Assembly (NCBI RefSeq): GCF_025195085.2
Contig: NZ_JANAVY020000023.1
Coordinates: 1 to 54,302 of the forward strand
Direction: 5' to 3'
DNA from: Vibrio intestinalis
GTDB taxonomy: Bacteria; Pseudomonadota; Gammaproteobacteria; Enterobacterales; Vibrionaceae
DNA length: 54,302 bases
Shown here: positions 33,619 to 42,994 of the stretch, in pieces
How positions within the stretch are numbered: position 1 is the stretch's first letter
Layout: each line of letters begins with the position of its first letter
The notes under the pieces: model-generated
The model's input: the letters and a program-made list of their open reading frames with translations, nothing else
Told to the model about the DNA's origin: nothing
The model's database searches: none
Translations under genes and position numbers: made by a program

Positions 33619-34608
33619 ATGACTAATCAGAGCGCACACTCTACGCCTCCTTATACTCAAGAGTCAGATTTTGAGCAAGCAATCCAACTCAATATTGCTG
33701 AGCTTTGGCAACGTCGAAACGAAGGTTTCATTAAGACCAAAGATAAAAAACAGCTGTTTTGGATCAGTCTAACTTCTTCACAACACACTAAAGCAATTGT
33801 AGTCGTTAACGGCCGAATTGAATGTACCCACAAATACCAAGAGCTGTTCTACGACCTATTTCAACAAGGCTATGACATCTATTCTTATGACCATCGTGGC
33901 CAAGGCTTATCTGAGCGCTTAATCGAAGACCAGCAAATGGGTTACGTAGATGAGTTTGCAGATTACGTGGATGACTTAGAACTGTTGGTAAAAAGCTTTA
34001 AGCTCGACCACTACAAAAAGCGTTATCTGATTGGCCATTCGATGGGTGGCAATATCGTGACTCGCTATGTACAAACACGCCCAGATCACCCGTTTGACGC
34101 GCTTGCGCTTACCGCGCCGATGTTTGGAGTAAATATGGCTTGGTATCTGCGCCCAATTGCTTCTTTACTTGGGCAGTTGCTAACCGCTGTCAATTCAAAA
34201 CCGACCTTCGCGCCCGGCCAAGCCGCTTATTATCCGAAGCCATTCATCGATAATCGATTAAGCCAAAGTTCAGTGCGCTATCACTGGTTTAGAGAGTTGT
34301 ATCAGCAAATGCCCGAGCTACAAATCGGTGGGGCAAGCACTCGTTGGGTATGGCAGGGGTTAATGGCCTCTAAACAATGTTTATTGCTGACTCGACAAAT
34401 TAAAGTACCGCTATTATTGCTGCAGGCGGGTGAGGACCAAATTGTCTCGAATACAGACCAAATCCGCTTTATCAAAAAGCTGGCAAAAACTAACCACCAA
34501 TGCGCACTACAAATCGTGCATGGCGCAAGGCATGAGTTGCTATTTGAGCAAGACCAATATCGTAATCAAACCCTTGATACGACTCTCAACTTCTTCGCTC
34601 AACATTAA
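33619..34608 (+). CDS. pldB: Lysophospholipase L2
   Basis: An inner-membrane-associated serine hydrolase that removes the acyl chain of lysophospholipids. The 329-residue alpha/beta hydrolase has the nucleophile elbow GHSMGG with Ser141, a DHRGQGLSER strand-loop, LLLLQAGEDQIV before the catalytic Asp, and HGARHELLFE with the catalytic His. The Shine-Dalgarno is AGGA. The neighbours rhtB and yigL match E. coli. Confidence 0.95.
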   Translation: MTNQSAHSTPPYTQESDFEQAIQLNIAELWQRRNEGFIKTKDKKQLFWISLTSSQHTKAIVVVNGRIECTHKYQELFYDLFQQGYDIYSYDHRGQGLSERLIEDQQMGYVDEFADYVDDLELLVKSFKLDHYKKRYLIGHSMGGNIVTRYVQTRPDHPFDALALTAPMFGVNMAWYLRPIASLLGQLLTAVNSKPTFAPGQAAYYPKPFIDNRLSQSSVRYHWFRELYQQMPELQIGGASTRWVWQGLMASKQCLLLTRQIKVPLLLLQAGEDQIVSNTDQIRFIKKLAKTNHQCALQIVHGARHELLFEQDQYRNQTLDTTLNFFAQH

Positions 34609-34738
34609 ACTGAGTGGTTTATAAAACCGGAAAAAGAGTGTTCGGTTTTTACCCTCTTTTTTATTCCCTGTTTAAAGTAGACTAGGCGCTACGCAATTGG
34701 TCCCTTCCAATGCTGCTGTATCTTACACTGAGGGCACT

Positions 34739-35569
34739 ATGACAACTATTAGCAAAGACACTCCTTTCCGTATCGTCGCATCTGATCTTGACGGTACTCT
34801 ATTGGCTCCTAACCACCAGCTGAGCGAGTTCTCAACTGAGACACTTAAAAAGCTTCACGATCAGGGCTTTACCTTTATCTTTGCTACAGGCCGTCACCAC
34901 GTAGACGTGGCCGGTATTCGTAAAATCGTCGGTATCCCAGCGTATATGATTACCTCGAATGGCGCGCGTGTGCATGACCAAGATGATCAACTGATGTACA
35001 GCAACAATGTTCCGGTTGAACTTGTCCAGCCGGTGATCGACACGATCCGTCACGATCCTAATGTGATGATTCACATGTACCGTAATGATGATTGGTTGTT
35101 GGATCGTGATGATGAAAAAATGCGTACATTCCACGAAGACTCTGGCTTTACGTACCAGCGCTTCGAAGCTGATGATGCGCCGAAAGAAGGCGTAGCGAAA
35201 GTTTTCTTCATCCACACAGATCAAGACCACGATTACCTAGTGCAATACGAAGAGATGCTTAACGAAAAGTTTGCCGGTCAATTGAATGTCTCCTTCTCTA
35301 CGCCTTGGTGTTTAGAAGTGATGGCGGCAGATGTCTCTAAAGGTGATGCGCTAAAAGTGGTCGCAGAATCAATGGGGCTAGAGTTAGAGAACTGCATCGC
35401 ATTTGGTGACGGCATGAACGACGTTGAAATGCTGCAAGCCGCAGGTAAAGGCCTAGTGATGGGTACATCACACCAACGCGTGAAAGATGCGCTGCCAAAT
35501 AACGAAGTGATTGGTAGCAATGAGCACGATGCTGTTGCTCACTACTTGCATGATCATCTGATTAGATAA
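34739..35569 (+). CDS. yigL: HAD-family sugar/pyridoxal phosphatase YigL
   Basis: 276 residues from ATG 34739 (GAGGG six bases upstream). Nucleophile motif DLDGTLL with Asp16 and Asp18, and motif IV GDGMNDVEML. The Cof-type cap (class IIB) lies between. E. coli YigL dephosphorylates pyridoxal phosphate and sugar phosphates. It follows pldB as in E. coli, with weak terminator-like sequence between. An in-frame TTG at 34697 is not used in this model. Confidence 0.93.
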   Translation: MTTISKDTPFRIVASDLDGTLLAPNHQLSEFSTETLKKLHDQGFTFIFATGRHHVDVAGIRKIVGIPAYMITSNGARVHDQDDQLMYSNNVPVELVQPVIDTIRHDPNVMIHMYRNDDWLLDRDDEKMRTFHEDSGFTYQRFEADDAPKEGVAKVFFIHTDQDHDYLVQYEEMLNEKFAGQLNVSFSTPWCLEVMAADVSKGDALKVVAESMGLELENCIAFGDGMNDVEMLQAAGKGLVMGTSHQRVKDALPNNEVIGSNEHDAVAHYLHDHLIR

Positions 35570-35578
35570 TTCGACCTT

Positions 35579-35605
35579 TAAGGCAGCCTCGGCTGCCTTT
35601 TTGTT
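35579..35605 (+). terminator. yigL terminator
   Basis: AAGGCAGCC/GGCTGCCTT with a TC loop followed by TTTTTG, ten bases after the yigL stop. Confidence 0.9.
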
Positions 35606-35623
35606 CTTACTTAGATAAAGACT

Positions 35624-36091
35624 CTACGACCTCACCAACGATTCTTTGCTCAGAATCGCCTGCCATTCAGATTCAGACACAGGCATCACCGACAACCGAT
35701 TTCCTCTTTTCACTAACGGTAAATCCGCCAGTTCGGGCATCGCTTTTAGTACCGATAACGGAATAACACGGTCTGTTTTTCTCACAAACTCAATATCGAC
35801 CATAAACCAGCGCGGATTGGCTGAATCCGATTTCGCATCGTAGTACTCACTTTCCATATCAAAAGCAAAATGATCGGGGTAAGACTCTTTAGTGACCTTC
35901 GCGATACCTGCCACTCCCACATGTTTGCACGATGAGTGATAAATCAGCACCAAATCGCCCTCTTTCACCTCATCACGTAACATGTTTCTTGCTTGATAAT
36001 TGCGCACCCCTTCCCAACAAGAAGTGTTTTGTGTTCGCAGAGTGTCAATTGAGAAAGTGTCTGGTTCAGTTTTAAACAGCCAATATGCCAT
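35624..36091 (-). CDS. EVE-domain protein
   Basis: 155 residues consisting of one EVE (PUA-like) domain: MAYWLFKTEPDTFSIDTL, WEGVRNYQARNMLRDEV, GDLVLIYHSSCKHVGVAGIAKV in parts, and NPRWFMVDIEFV. EVE domains bind modified bases in DNA or RNA; the human relative is thymocyte nuclear protein 1. The substrate here is unknown. Divergent from the lipoprotein gene with a 39-base gap. Confidence 0.9.
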   Translation of the reverse strand: MAYWLFKTEPDTFSIDTLRTQNTSCWEGVRNYQARNMLRDEVKEGDLVLIYHSSCKHVGVAGIAKVTKESYPDHFAFDMESEYYDAKSDSANPRWFMVDIEFVRKTDRVIPLSVLKAMPELADLPLVKRGNRLSVMPVSESEWQAILSKESLVRS

Positions 36092-36130
36092 AATGTCTCA
36101 CAATGAAAGTTTGGATAAGGAAGATATAGC

Positions 36131-37687
36131 ATGAAGGCGCTAAGAAACCCAGTCGCACTGGCTAGCCTACTCGCTCTGCAAGCATGTTCACTACTAGATT
36201 TTGGCGCTGCAGAACCGACAAGTGACACACAATCAATCGCACCAGCGACTCTTGATGTTCCGAGCTCTATCAAGCCACAAACTTTCGTGATGCGCGGCGA
36301 AGTGATCCTTGGCCATGAGGTGCAATCTATTCAACCTTGTGGCAGCGGGCAGCAATATTGGTTGCAGTTGGATAACGATAAATTCCAACAAGGGGTAAAA
36401 CTGGCCCATACGCCTTATCAGCCAATGTATGGTGAAGTAATTGGCCACTTAGAAACTGTCGGCCAAGAAGGCTTTGAAGCCGACTACACCGCCCGTTTTG
36501 TGGTAGACAAAGTCAATCTACTTACCGCAGAAAATCCAAACCGCTGCAACCGCGCAACACAATCAACCAATGCTTTTGGTACTGAGCCATTTTGGTCGGC
36601 AAACTTTACTGCCGATCACATTGAATTTGCCGAGCTCGGCGATGAAAAAACCAAATTGGACATCGTCTCTTCACGTATTGACGCGCAGCGCCGCCGCTAC
36701 GACCTCGAGCAAGGGCAATTAGAGTTATTGATGCGCAGTTGTAATGATGGCATGAGTGATAGCCTCTACGGTTGGCAAGCCAAGCTCAACATTAATGACA
36801 ACAACTACCAAGGTTGTGCCACATTGGCGAATGGGGATGCAACCCAAGATTGGATTGGTATTTATCACGCTGTTTCGACTAAAACGAGCGCGTTTAGTGT
36901 CACGTTGAATTTACTGGCTGATCATACTGCAACCACTACCTACAGCTATCAAGATGGCAGTTCTGACTCAGTTGAAAATGGCTACTGGCAGCAATTAAAC
37001 CCAAATCAAGTTCAAGTGGTGATGACTCACCACCAGCAACAACCATTACTCTCAGAGCGTATTTTCACTCGCGATGGTTTTGAGCTGACTGCAGAAAAAG
37101 AGAAAGTCGGTACCATTATCTATCCAATCGCCGATGGTGGCTTAGTGCTATTTAAAGCCAAAGCAGAGGCAGTCTCGGCAGACACATCAGCGACGTTATC
37201 AGCGCCACTGACCGAAGCAAAAAAAATCGTATCAAGCGCGACGTTCAACCCTAAAGTCGATCGCGCATTGCGTGATTACTTCGCGATGCACAAAACCGAT
37301 CCAACAGATACACGTTATCGCTGGCTCACTTACGACTTAAATGGCGATGGCCAAGAAGAACTGCTGACGCAGTTAGATTGGTGTGGTTCAGGCGGATGTA
37401 CTCTGCTTATTTTTGAAAACCACCAGCAACAATGGCGTTTTAATAGCCGCATCACCTTAGTCAACACACCGCTCAACTTAGGTAGCCAAACACAGCAAGG
37501 TTGGCGTGATTTAGTATTATTTGTCAGCGGTGGTGGCGCACAGCCAAATCAACATATTCTGCAATATGATGGTGTTAGCTACCCACTCAACCCAAGCGTG
37601 GCACCCATCGCTGAATTTAACCAAATCAGCCCGGTGCAACTCTTTAGCGACGGGTTAACACCACATCAAGAAGGTCTTTCTCTTTAA
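36131..37687 (+). CDS. Lipoprotein with COG3650-like and NlpE-like domains
   Basis: 518 residues. A lipoprotein signal peptide ends in LQAC (Cys19). A COG3650-type domain (about 50-240) contains GTEPFWSANF and a CxN pattern. An NlpE/copper-resistance-like beta domain follows (about 245-345: WIGIYH, LNLLADHTATTTYSYQDGS, GYWQQL), then a C-terminal region (about 375-500) with a calcium-like DLNGDGQEELL and LDWCGSGGC. Probably outer-membrane attached; function unknown. The stop overlaps the start of the DTW gene by one base (TAATG), implying coupling. Confidence 0.82.
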   Translation: MKALRNPVALASLLALQACSLLDFGAAEPTSDTQSIAPATLDVPSSIKPQTFVMRGEVILGHEVQSIQPCGSGQQYWLQLDNDKFQQGVKLAHTPYQPMYGEVIGHLETVGQEGFEADYTARFVVDKVNLLTAENPNRCNRATQSTNAFGTEPFWSANFTADHIEFAELGDEKTKLDIVSSRIDAQRRRYDLEQGQLELLMRSCNDGMSDSLYGWQAKLNINDNNYQGCATLANGDATQDWIGIYHAVSTKTSAFSVTLNLLADHTATTTYSYQDGSSDSVENGYWQQLNPNQVQVVMTHHQQQPLLSERIFTRDGFELTAEKEKVGTIIYPIADGGLVLFKAKAEAVSADTSATLSAPLTEAKKIVSSATFNPKVDRALRDYFAMHKTDPTDTRYRWLTYDLNGDGQEELLTQLDWCGSGGCTLLIFENHQQQWRFNSRITLVNTPLNLGSQTQQGWRDLVLFVSGGGAQPNQHILQYDGVSYPLNPSVAPIAEFNQISPVQLFSDGLTPHQEGLSL

Positions 37688-38283
37688 TGCTATCTGACGC
37701 TCCCTGCGCAGGCTGTGGCCTGCGCTTTCAATGTGTGTGTGATTCATTGCCACACGTCAACATTGAGGCGCACCTCGCCTTACTGATGCATGAAAATGAA
37801 TTGCGCCGAGAGACTAATACCGGCCAATGGCTATTAAAAAGCATCCCTTCAACCAGCAAACACATCTGGCAGCGAACCCAACCTTGTGAAGCGCTGCTCG
37901 CTATGATGGCTAATGAGCAATACCAACCCTATTTGCTGTTCCCAAACGAGCATAGCCTTCCGCTGCCGCAAGTAACACAAGCCGCGACTCAGTTAGGTAA
38001 ACAACCTTTGTTTATCGTGTTGGATGGTACATGGCAAGAAGCAAAAAAGATGCTCAACAAGAGCCCATGGTTACAAGCATTGCAGTGTGTTCACTTAGCG
38101 CCAAGCGAAGAGTCACAATACCAATTGCGCCGTAATCAGCAGCAAGGCCATTTGTGCACATTCGAAGTAGGCAGTACGATTGTTGAAGAGCTAGGCCATG
38201 TCGAACAAGCTAAGCAGCTCAATCAGTTCTTTACGCACTATATGGCAGCTTTTAAAGCCGATAAGAGTGGCCATGCTCTCTAG
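37687..38283 (+). CDS. DTW-domain tRNA-uridine aminocarboxypropyltransferase family
   Basis: 198 residues. The N-terminal CxxCx6CxC cluster (CAGCGLRFQCVC, 7-18) is the zinc site of this family; the DTW signature appears as LDGTWQEAKKML, and YQLRRNQQQGHLCTFE follows. E. coli TapT (YfiP) of this family makes acp3U47 in tRNA. This copy is shorter at the N-terminus than TapT, so it may be TapT or a sibling. Coupled to the upstream lipoprotein gene; convergent with yigB with only 3 bases between. Confidence 0.88.
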   Translation: MLSDAPCAGCGLRFQCVCDSLPHVNIEAHLALLMHENELRRETNTGQWLLKSIPSTSKHIWQRTQPCEALLAMMANEQYQPYLLFPNEHSLPLPQVTQAATQLGKQPLFIVLDGTWQEAKKMLNKSPWLQALQCVHLAPSEESQYQLRRNQQQGHLCTFEVGSTIVEELGHVEQAKQLNQFFTHYMAAFKADKSGHAL

Positions 38284-38286
38284 AGA

Positions 38287-39000
38287 TTAGAGTAATAACA
38301 GGGAATCGAGTTGGTGGATTTCAATATCTGGTAGCGTTCGAGCATGGCGATCTTTTAATAAATCAGCACCTTGGTCGTTAAACCAACATGCTTGAAAGCC
38401 ATTTAACTTCGCCCCTGCAACATCTGTGGTGAGATGGTCACCGACATGCAAGATCTGCTGCGAAGGTAAAGAGAGGTGATTTGCCGCCTTAGCAAACATA
38501 TCTTCAGCAGGCTTTGCCCAGCCATCTCGACCCGCTTTCAGCACCAAACAGAAATAGTCTTCAATGCCAATACGTTTCAAATCAACGTTGCCGTTAGTAA
38601 TTGCAACCAACGGCATCCGCTCAGCCAATTGCGCCATCACATCATGCGTTTGCTTGGGCACTGCAAAATCACTGCGCAGCTGCAAAACCACTTCCATCAG
38701 CTCTTTCGCGGCACATTCGGCTTGCTCTATTGAGTAACCTAATCGCACTAACCCTTCTTGAGTGGTGCGTTGACGCCATTGAGCCAAATCACTTAATAAC
38801 CAGCGGTCTTGTTGCGCGAGCTGTTTTTTTATCTCAAGCCACCATGACTCAGGGCGAGTAGCAGAAACAGGATGATGTAGATGAAACCACTCAGTCACTT
38901 CGCGCGTGAGACGGCGAATAACCGGACGGTTGTCGTATAAAGTGTCATCCAAATCAAAACTCATCGCTTTAATCGGTTGTAGACCACGATAAAACTTCAT
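38287..39000 (-). CDS. yigB: HAD phosphatase YigB
   Basis: A 237-residue HAD hydrolase with nucleophile motif FDLDDTLYDN (Asp16, Asp18), AITNGNVDL (motif II), AKPAEDMF (motif III Lys) and HVGDHLTTDVAGA (motif IV). E. coli YigB acts on 5-amino-6-(5-phospho-ribitylamino)uracil in flavin synthesis. It is the last gene of the dapF-DUF484-xerC-yigB run, 27 bases after xerC. Confidence 0.93.
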   Translation of the reverse strand: MKFYRGLQPIKAMSFDLDDTLYDNRPVIRRLTREVTEWFHLHHPVSATRPESWWLEIKKQLAQQDRWLLSDLAQWRQRTTQEGLVRLGYSIEQAECAAKELMEVVLQLRSDFAVPKQTHDVMAQLAERMPLVAITNGNVDLKRIGIEDYFCLVLKAGRDGWAKPAEDMFAKAANHLSLPSQQILHVGDHLTTDVAGAKLNGFQACWFNDQGADLLKDRHARTLPDIEIHQLDSLLLL

Positions 39001-39027
39001 CCTTTCTCCTTACTCTGACGCTAAGCG

Positions 39028-39957
39028 TTACTCACTCGATTTCTTCTTCGCCCTTGGGTGCGCTTGGTCATACACTTGCGCTAAATGCTGGAAATCCAGA
39101 TGAGTATAGATTTGTGTGGTTGAGATATTCTCATGACCAAGTAGCTCTTGCACCGCCCTTAGATTGTTACTCGACTCTAGCATGTGAGTCGCAAACGAGT
39201 GACGCAATTTATGCGGGCTAATATGACTGGCGACCGCTTGTTTTTGTCCCCACTCGGCCATGCGTTTTTGCACGTTTCGATGGGAAATGCGCACACCTAA
39301 TTTGGATACAAATAGACCCTTTTCTTCTGGCTTGGCAATGGCACTGCGCACTTTCATCCATTTACCAACCCACTCTTTGGCCATACCTGCAAACGGCACT
39401 TTGCGTTCTTTATCACCTTTACCAACCACGCGGATTTCGCCGCTGAACAGGCTGACATCTTTTACGTTGATACTGACCAATTCGGCCAAACGTAATCCTG
39501 CACCGTACATAAGCTCCATCATAGCGCGATCACGAATGGCTAATGGGTCATCTTCATTGACTTCAAGCAGTTGGCCTACTTCATCAACATCAAGGTTTTT
39601 CGGCAATGGGCGTTTTTTACGCGGTGCAGAGACCCCTTTGGCTGGGTTAGCGGACATCTCGCCACGAAGAATAAGAAAATCGAAGAAACTGCGTAATGAT
39701 GAGAGACGAGTTGCTAAGCTGCTAGGCTTCATACCATCTCGCATGCCTTTGCTCGCTAACTGACGCACCCAAGCGGAATCCACTTGCGACCATTCACGCA
39801 GCCCCATATTCAAAAGGTGCTGCGCCATGGTTTCTAACTGCTGCTTGTAGTTTCGCTGAGTATGAAGGCTTAAGCCTTTCTCACTGCGGAGGTATTCGTA
39901 GAATCGTTCTAGTGGCTTTTGCAAGCCACTAGGCAGAGGTTGAACTGATTCGGTCAT
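39028..39957 (-). CDS. xerC: Tyrosine recombinase XerC
   Basis: With XerD, resolves chromosome dimers at dif. The 309 residues have the SAM-like N-terminal core-binding domain (about 15-100) and the full catalytic set Arg156, Lys180, His249, Arg252, His275 and Tyr284 (AGLRLAEL, HKLRHSFATHML, LLGHENISTTQIYTH). It overlaps the upstream DUF484 gene by 29 bases. Not a phage integrase, since the operon is the chromosomal xerC operon. Confidence 0.97.
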   Translation of the reverse strand: MTESVQPLPSGLQKPLERFYEYLRSEKGLSLHTQRNYKQQLETMAQHLLNMGLREWSQVDSAWVRQLASKGMRDGMKPSSLATRLSSLRSFFDFLILRGEMSANPAKGVSAPRKKRPLPKNLDVDEVGQLLEVNEDDPLAIRDRAMMELMYGAGLRLAELVSINVKDVSLFSGEIRVVGKGDKERKVPFAGMAKEWVGKWMKVRSAIAKPEEKGLFVSKLGVRISHRNVQKRMAEWGQKQAVASHISPHKLRHSFATHMLESSNNLRAVQELLGHENISTTQIYTHLDFQHLAQVYDQAHPRAKKKSSE

Positions 39958-40633
39958 TGGACTCTGTATGCCATGGAAGTGCCGCGATAAGGTGCGACAG
40001 TACTAACGCCAAATGTCGTAAGAACAAGGTATCCATATGTGGCTGGAAGTGACCACCATCGTCACTTGAAAACGCAATCAAACCTTGTGCCTTGCCTTTC
40101 ATTAAAGGTAGCACAACGTAAGAGCCTAACTCTGGAGAGCGATTAAGCTCACCAAACAGCAATTCACGATCGGCTTTACGCATACGGCCTAAGTAGGCAG
40201 GTTTGCCATTGAGGTGATTGGTGGCAAAACGCTGGTAACTTTCGTAGCTCAGTTGATAGTAGCTAGAGTCAGCGTCAAACAAACGAATGTAGGCGCGTAG
40301 ACCAAGATGCTTAGCTTTCGCTTCAATCGCTTTTATTGCATCAATTAAAGAGTCACACGTCAGGATTTGCTCTTGCAGATCCATGAACTCGTGGAAGGTT
40401 TTATCATTGTTTGCCGCCAGCGACATCAGAGTCGTGATCTCTTCTTCTAACTCTTCAATGCGCTGACGTTGACGATTCAACTGAACATGCACTAAAGAAA
40501 CCGCACCTTGCTCTTGGTTAGTAAGAGCAAGTCGGTCAACCAGTTCACGACGCTGGCTAAAAAAATCTGGGTTATCGCGCAGATACTCTGCTACAACTTC
40601 TGCAGTTAATGCATCTGCTTCAATGTGAGACAC
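39929..40633 (-). CDS. DUF484 family protein (YigA-type)
   Basis: About 234 residues from GTG 40633 (AAGGA six bases upstream; the TTG at 40654 within the dapF 3' end is less likely). An N-terminal alpha region (EYLRDNPDFFSQRRELVDRL) and a coiled-coil-like stretch (LNRQRQRIEELEEEIT) precede a GAF-like C-terminal domain (GSYVVLPLMKGKAQGLIAFSSDD). The ligand is unknown. It lies between dapF and xerC, as in E. coli, with overlaps on both sides. Confidence 0.9.
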   Translation of the reverse strand: MSHIEADALTAEVVAEYLRDNPDFFSQRRELVDRLALTNQEQGAVSLVHVQLNRQRQRIEELEEEITTLMSLAANNDKTFHEFMDLQEQILTCDSLIDAIKAIEAKAKHLGLRAYIRLFDADSSYYQLSYESYQRFATNHLNGKPAYLGRMRKADRELLFGELNRSPELGSYVVLPLMKGKAQGLIAFSSDDGGHFQPHMDTLFLRHLALVLSHLIAALPWHTESNDRISSTSA

Positions 40634-40647
40634 AGGTGTTCCTTTTT

Positions 40648-41478
40648 CTAACAAGTAATTTGACCGTCAAAGACGTGAGTAGCGGGGCCAGTCATGTATA
40701 GCGGTTTACCTTCGCCTTTCCAGCGAATGTGTAACGTACCACCTGGAAGATGTACAGCGACATCCTCATCCAATAACCCTTGCACAATACCGACAGCAAC
40801 TGCGCCACAAGCACCGCTACCACAAGCTTGAGTTTCACCCGCGCCGCGTTCATACACTCGTAGGTTAACTTCGTTACGACTCAATACCTGCATAAAGCCA
40901 GCATTGACACGCTCGGGGAATCGCTCATGCGACTCAAGCAGCGGGCCTAAAGTGTCTACATCTGCTGTCGCGACGTCGTCGACCACGGTCACAACATGAG
41001 GATTGCCCATGCTAACTGCACCACAGAACAGAGTTTTATCTTCTGTACGCAGGATGTAAGTCTTCTCGGTTTGCTTGGCTTTAAAAGGGATTTTACTTGG
41101 CTCGAACTCAGGCACGCCCATGTTAACGGTCACTTGATCGTCTTCTTCAATGCTGAGTACCATCTTACCTTTCTTGGTACTCACATTGACGCTGTACTTG
41201 TTAGTCAGCCCTTTCATTCGCACGAAACGAGCAAAACAACGCGCACCATTGCCACACTGCTCTACTTCACTGCCATCAGCATTGAAAATGCGGTAGTGAA
41301 AATCCGTTTCCGGATCATAAGGCGCTTCAACCACCAGCAGTTGGTCAAAGCCGACCCCTGTGTGTCGATCCGCCAAACGGCGGATCAACTCAGGCGAGAA
41401 AAAAATGTTCTGGGTAATGCAATCCACGACCATGAAGTCATTGCCCAAACCATGCATTTTAGAAAAATGGAAATGCAT
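40648..41478 (-). CDS. dapF: Diaminopimelate epimerase
   Basis: Converts LL- to meso-diaminopimelate for lysine and peptidoglycan, using two active-site cysteines: Cys75 (EQCGNGARC) and Cys219 (QACGSGACG). The 276 residues match the family in length. It sits directly downstream of lysA, the next enzyme, with a 10-base gap. Confidence 0.98.
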   Translation of the reverse strand: MHFHFSKMHGLGNDFMVVDCITQNIFFSPELIRRLADRHTGVGFDQLLVVEAPYDPETDFHYRIFNADGSEVEQCGNGARCFARFVRMKGLTNKYSVNVSTKKGKMVLSIEEDDQVTVNMGVPEFEPSKIPFKAKQTEKTYILRTEDKTLFCGAVSMGNPHVVTVVDDVATADVDTLGPLLESHERFPERVNAGFMQVLSRNEVNLRVYERGAGETQACGSGACGAVAVGIVQGLLDEDVAVHLPGGTLHIRWKGEGKPLYMTGPATHVFDGQITC

Positions 41479-41488
41479 ATATTGCCTA

Positions 41489-42742
41489 TTACTCCGGTAG
41501 TACGCTCTCTAGCTCCCAAAGGCTAGACAGTGTTTCGCGTTGTCGAACAAGATGCGCTTGATTGCCATCGACAATCACTTCAGCAGCACGAGTACGCGTA
41601 TTGTAGTTAGATGCCATCACAAAACCATACGCTCCCGCAGAACGCACCGCGAGCAGGTCATTGGCTTCAAGTACCAATGAACGGTCTTTACCCAAGAAGT
41701 CACTGGTTTCGCAAATCGCGCCTACCACATCGTAAGTTTTCGCTTCACCTTGGCGCGGGACGACAGGAACGATGTCTTGCCATGCTTGGTATAACGCAGG
41801 GCGCATTAAATCATTCATTGCCGCATCAATAATGGCGAAATTTTTGTGTTCTGTGTGCTTGAGAAATTCCACTTTAGTAAGCAGAACGCCTGCATTGGCA
41901 GAGATAGAACGACCCGGCTCAAACACCAATTCAAGATCGCGATGATTATCCAAACGGCCAAGTAGTGCTTTCGCGTATTCTGAAGGCTGTGGCGGTAATT
42001 CATCACGATAAACCACACCTAAGCCACCACCAACATCAAGGTGACGGATATGAATATCTTGCGCTTTCAAATCGTCAATCAAAGCCAATAGGCGGTCTGT
42101 TGCATCAATGAAAGGATCAATTTCAGTAAGCTGAGAGCCAATATGGCAATCAATGCCATGAATCTCTAAATGTTCTAACTCACTAGCAAACTTGTAAACT
42201 GCTGGGGCACGGTCAAAAGCGATACCAAATTTGTTATCACGCAAACCGGTAGAAATATAAGGGTGAGTATGGGCATCGACATCTGGATTAATGCGCAGTG
42301 AAATCGGTGCTTTAACACCTAGTTCACCAGCCACTTTGTTCAAACGCTCTAGTTCAGGCTCTGATTCAACGTTGAAACACTTAATACCTAGCTCTAATGC
42401 ACGTTTCATTTCAGCTTCGGTTTTTCCTAAGCCAGAAAAGACGACTTTGCTTGGCTCACCACCAGCGGCGATGACACGCTCAAGCTCACCACCCGACACA
42501 ATGTCAAAGCCCGAACCTAGGCGAGCTAAGGTGTTAAGCACACCAATGTTTGAGTTAGCTTTAACTGCAAAACAAACCAAGTGAGGATGATCGCCGACTG
42601 ATTTATCAAACGCATGCCAGTGGCGCTCAAGTGTCGCGCGCGAGTAGACGTAAAGCGGAGTTCCGTATTGCTCTGCTAAGTCAGAAAGAGCAACATCTTC
42701 GGCCCAAAGTTGGCCATCATCCTGATAATTGAAGTAATCCAA
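41489..42742 (-). CDS. lysA: Diaminopimelate decarboxylase
   Basis: A PLP enzyme making lysine from meso-diaminopimelate. The PLP lysine is Lys61 in CFAVKANSN; HIGSQ, the glycine-rich GGGLGV and GAICETSDFLGKDR (substrate Cys) are present. The 417 residues are an alanine-racemase-like barrel with a C-terminal beta domain. In E. coli lysA lies elsewhere; a lptM-lysA-dapF order is common in Vibrio and relatives. Confidence 0.97.
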   Translation of the reverse strand: MDYFNYQDDGQLWAEDVALSDLAEQYGTPLYVYSRATLERHWHAFDKSVGDHPHLVCFAVKANSNIGVLNTLARLGSGFDIVSGGELERVIAAGGEPSKVVFSGLGKTEAEMKRALELGIKCFNVESEPELERLNKVAGELGVKAPISLRINPDVDAHTHPYISTGLRDNKFGIAFDRAPAVYKFASELEHLEIHGIDCHIGSQLTEIDPFIDATDRLLALIDDLKAQDIHIRHLDVGGGLGVVYRDELPPQPSEYAKALLGRLDNHRDLELVFEPGRSISANAGVLLTKVEFLKHTEHKNFAIIDAAMNDLMRPALYQAWQDIVPVVPRQGEAKTYDVVGAICETSDFLGKDRSLVLEANDLLAVRSAGAYGFVMASNYNTRTRAAEVIVDGNQAHLVRQRETLSSLWELESVLPE

Positions 42743-42802
42743 AGTGCTTTCCCTTAATTTTTTAGTTATTTACTAATCCAGTATCCGTGACCAGATTTAA
42801 GT

Positions 42803-42919
42803 TTACTGAGTTTGCTCGTTTTGCTGACCATCTTCAGGCATGTAAAGAGGACCTGTTTGACCGCAACCAGCCAAACCTAAAACCGAGAGTAGAAACAGAG
42901 CTATGATTGATTTTTTCAT
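42803..42919 (-). CDS. lptM: Small lipoprotein LptM (YifL)
   Basis: A 38-residue lipoprotein: basic start MKKS, a hydrophobic stretch and lipobox LAGCG (Cys19), then QTGPLYMPED, the conserved peptide of this family. E. coli LptM helps oxidative folding of the LPS translocon LptDE. It is upstream of lysA-dapF and divergent from cyaY, as in E. coli. An open frame continues 40 codons upstream but has no support. Confidence 0.92.
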   Translation of the reverse strand: MKKSIIALFLLSVLGLAGCGQTGPLYMPEDGQQNEQTQ

Positions 42920-42994
42920 TGGTCTTATCGTGATTATTCTTTCAATGCCCCCTATAATCGCACCACACTCAAGAAAAGCAATAGGATAGATAAG

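Noticed and set aside
39028..39957. Tyrosine recombinase as sign of an integrated element
   Set aside because: All context (dapF, DUF484, yigB) and the sequence show the housekeeping XerC.
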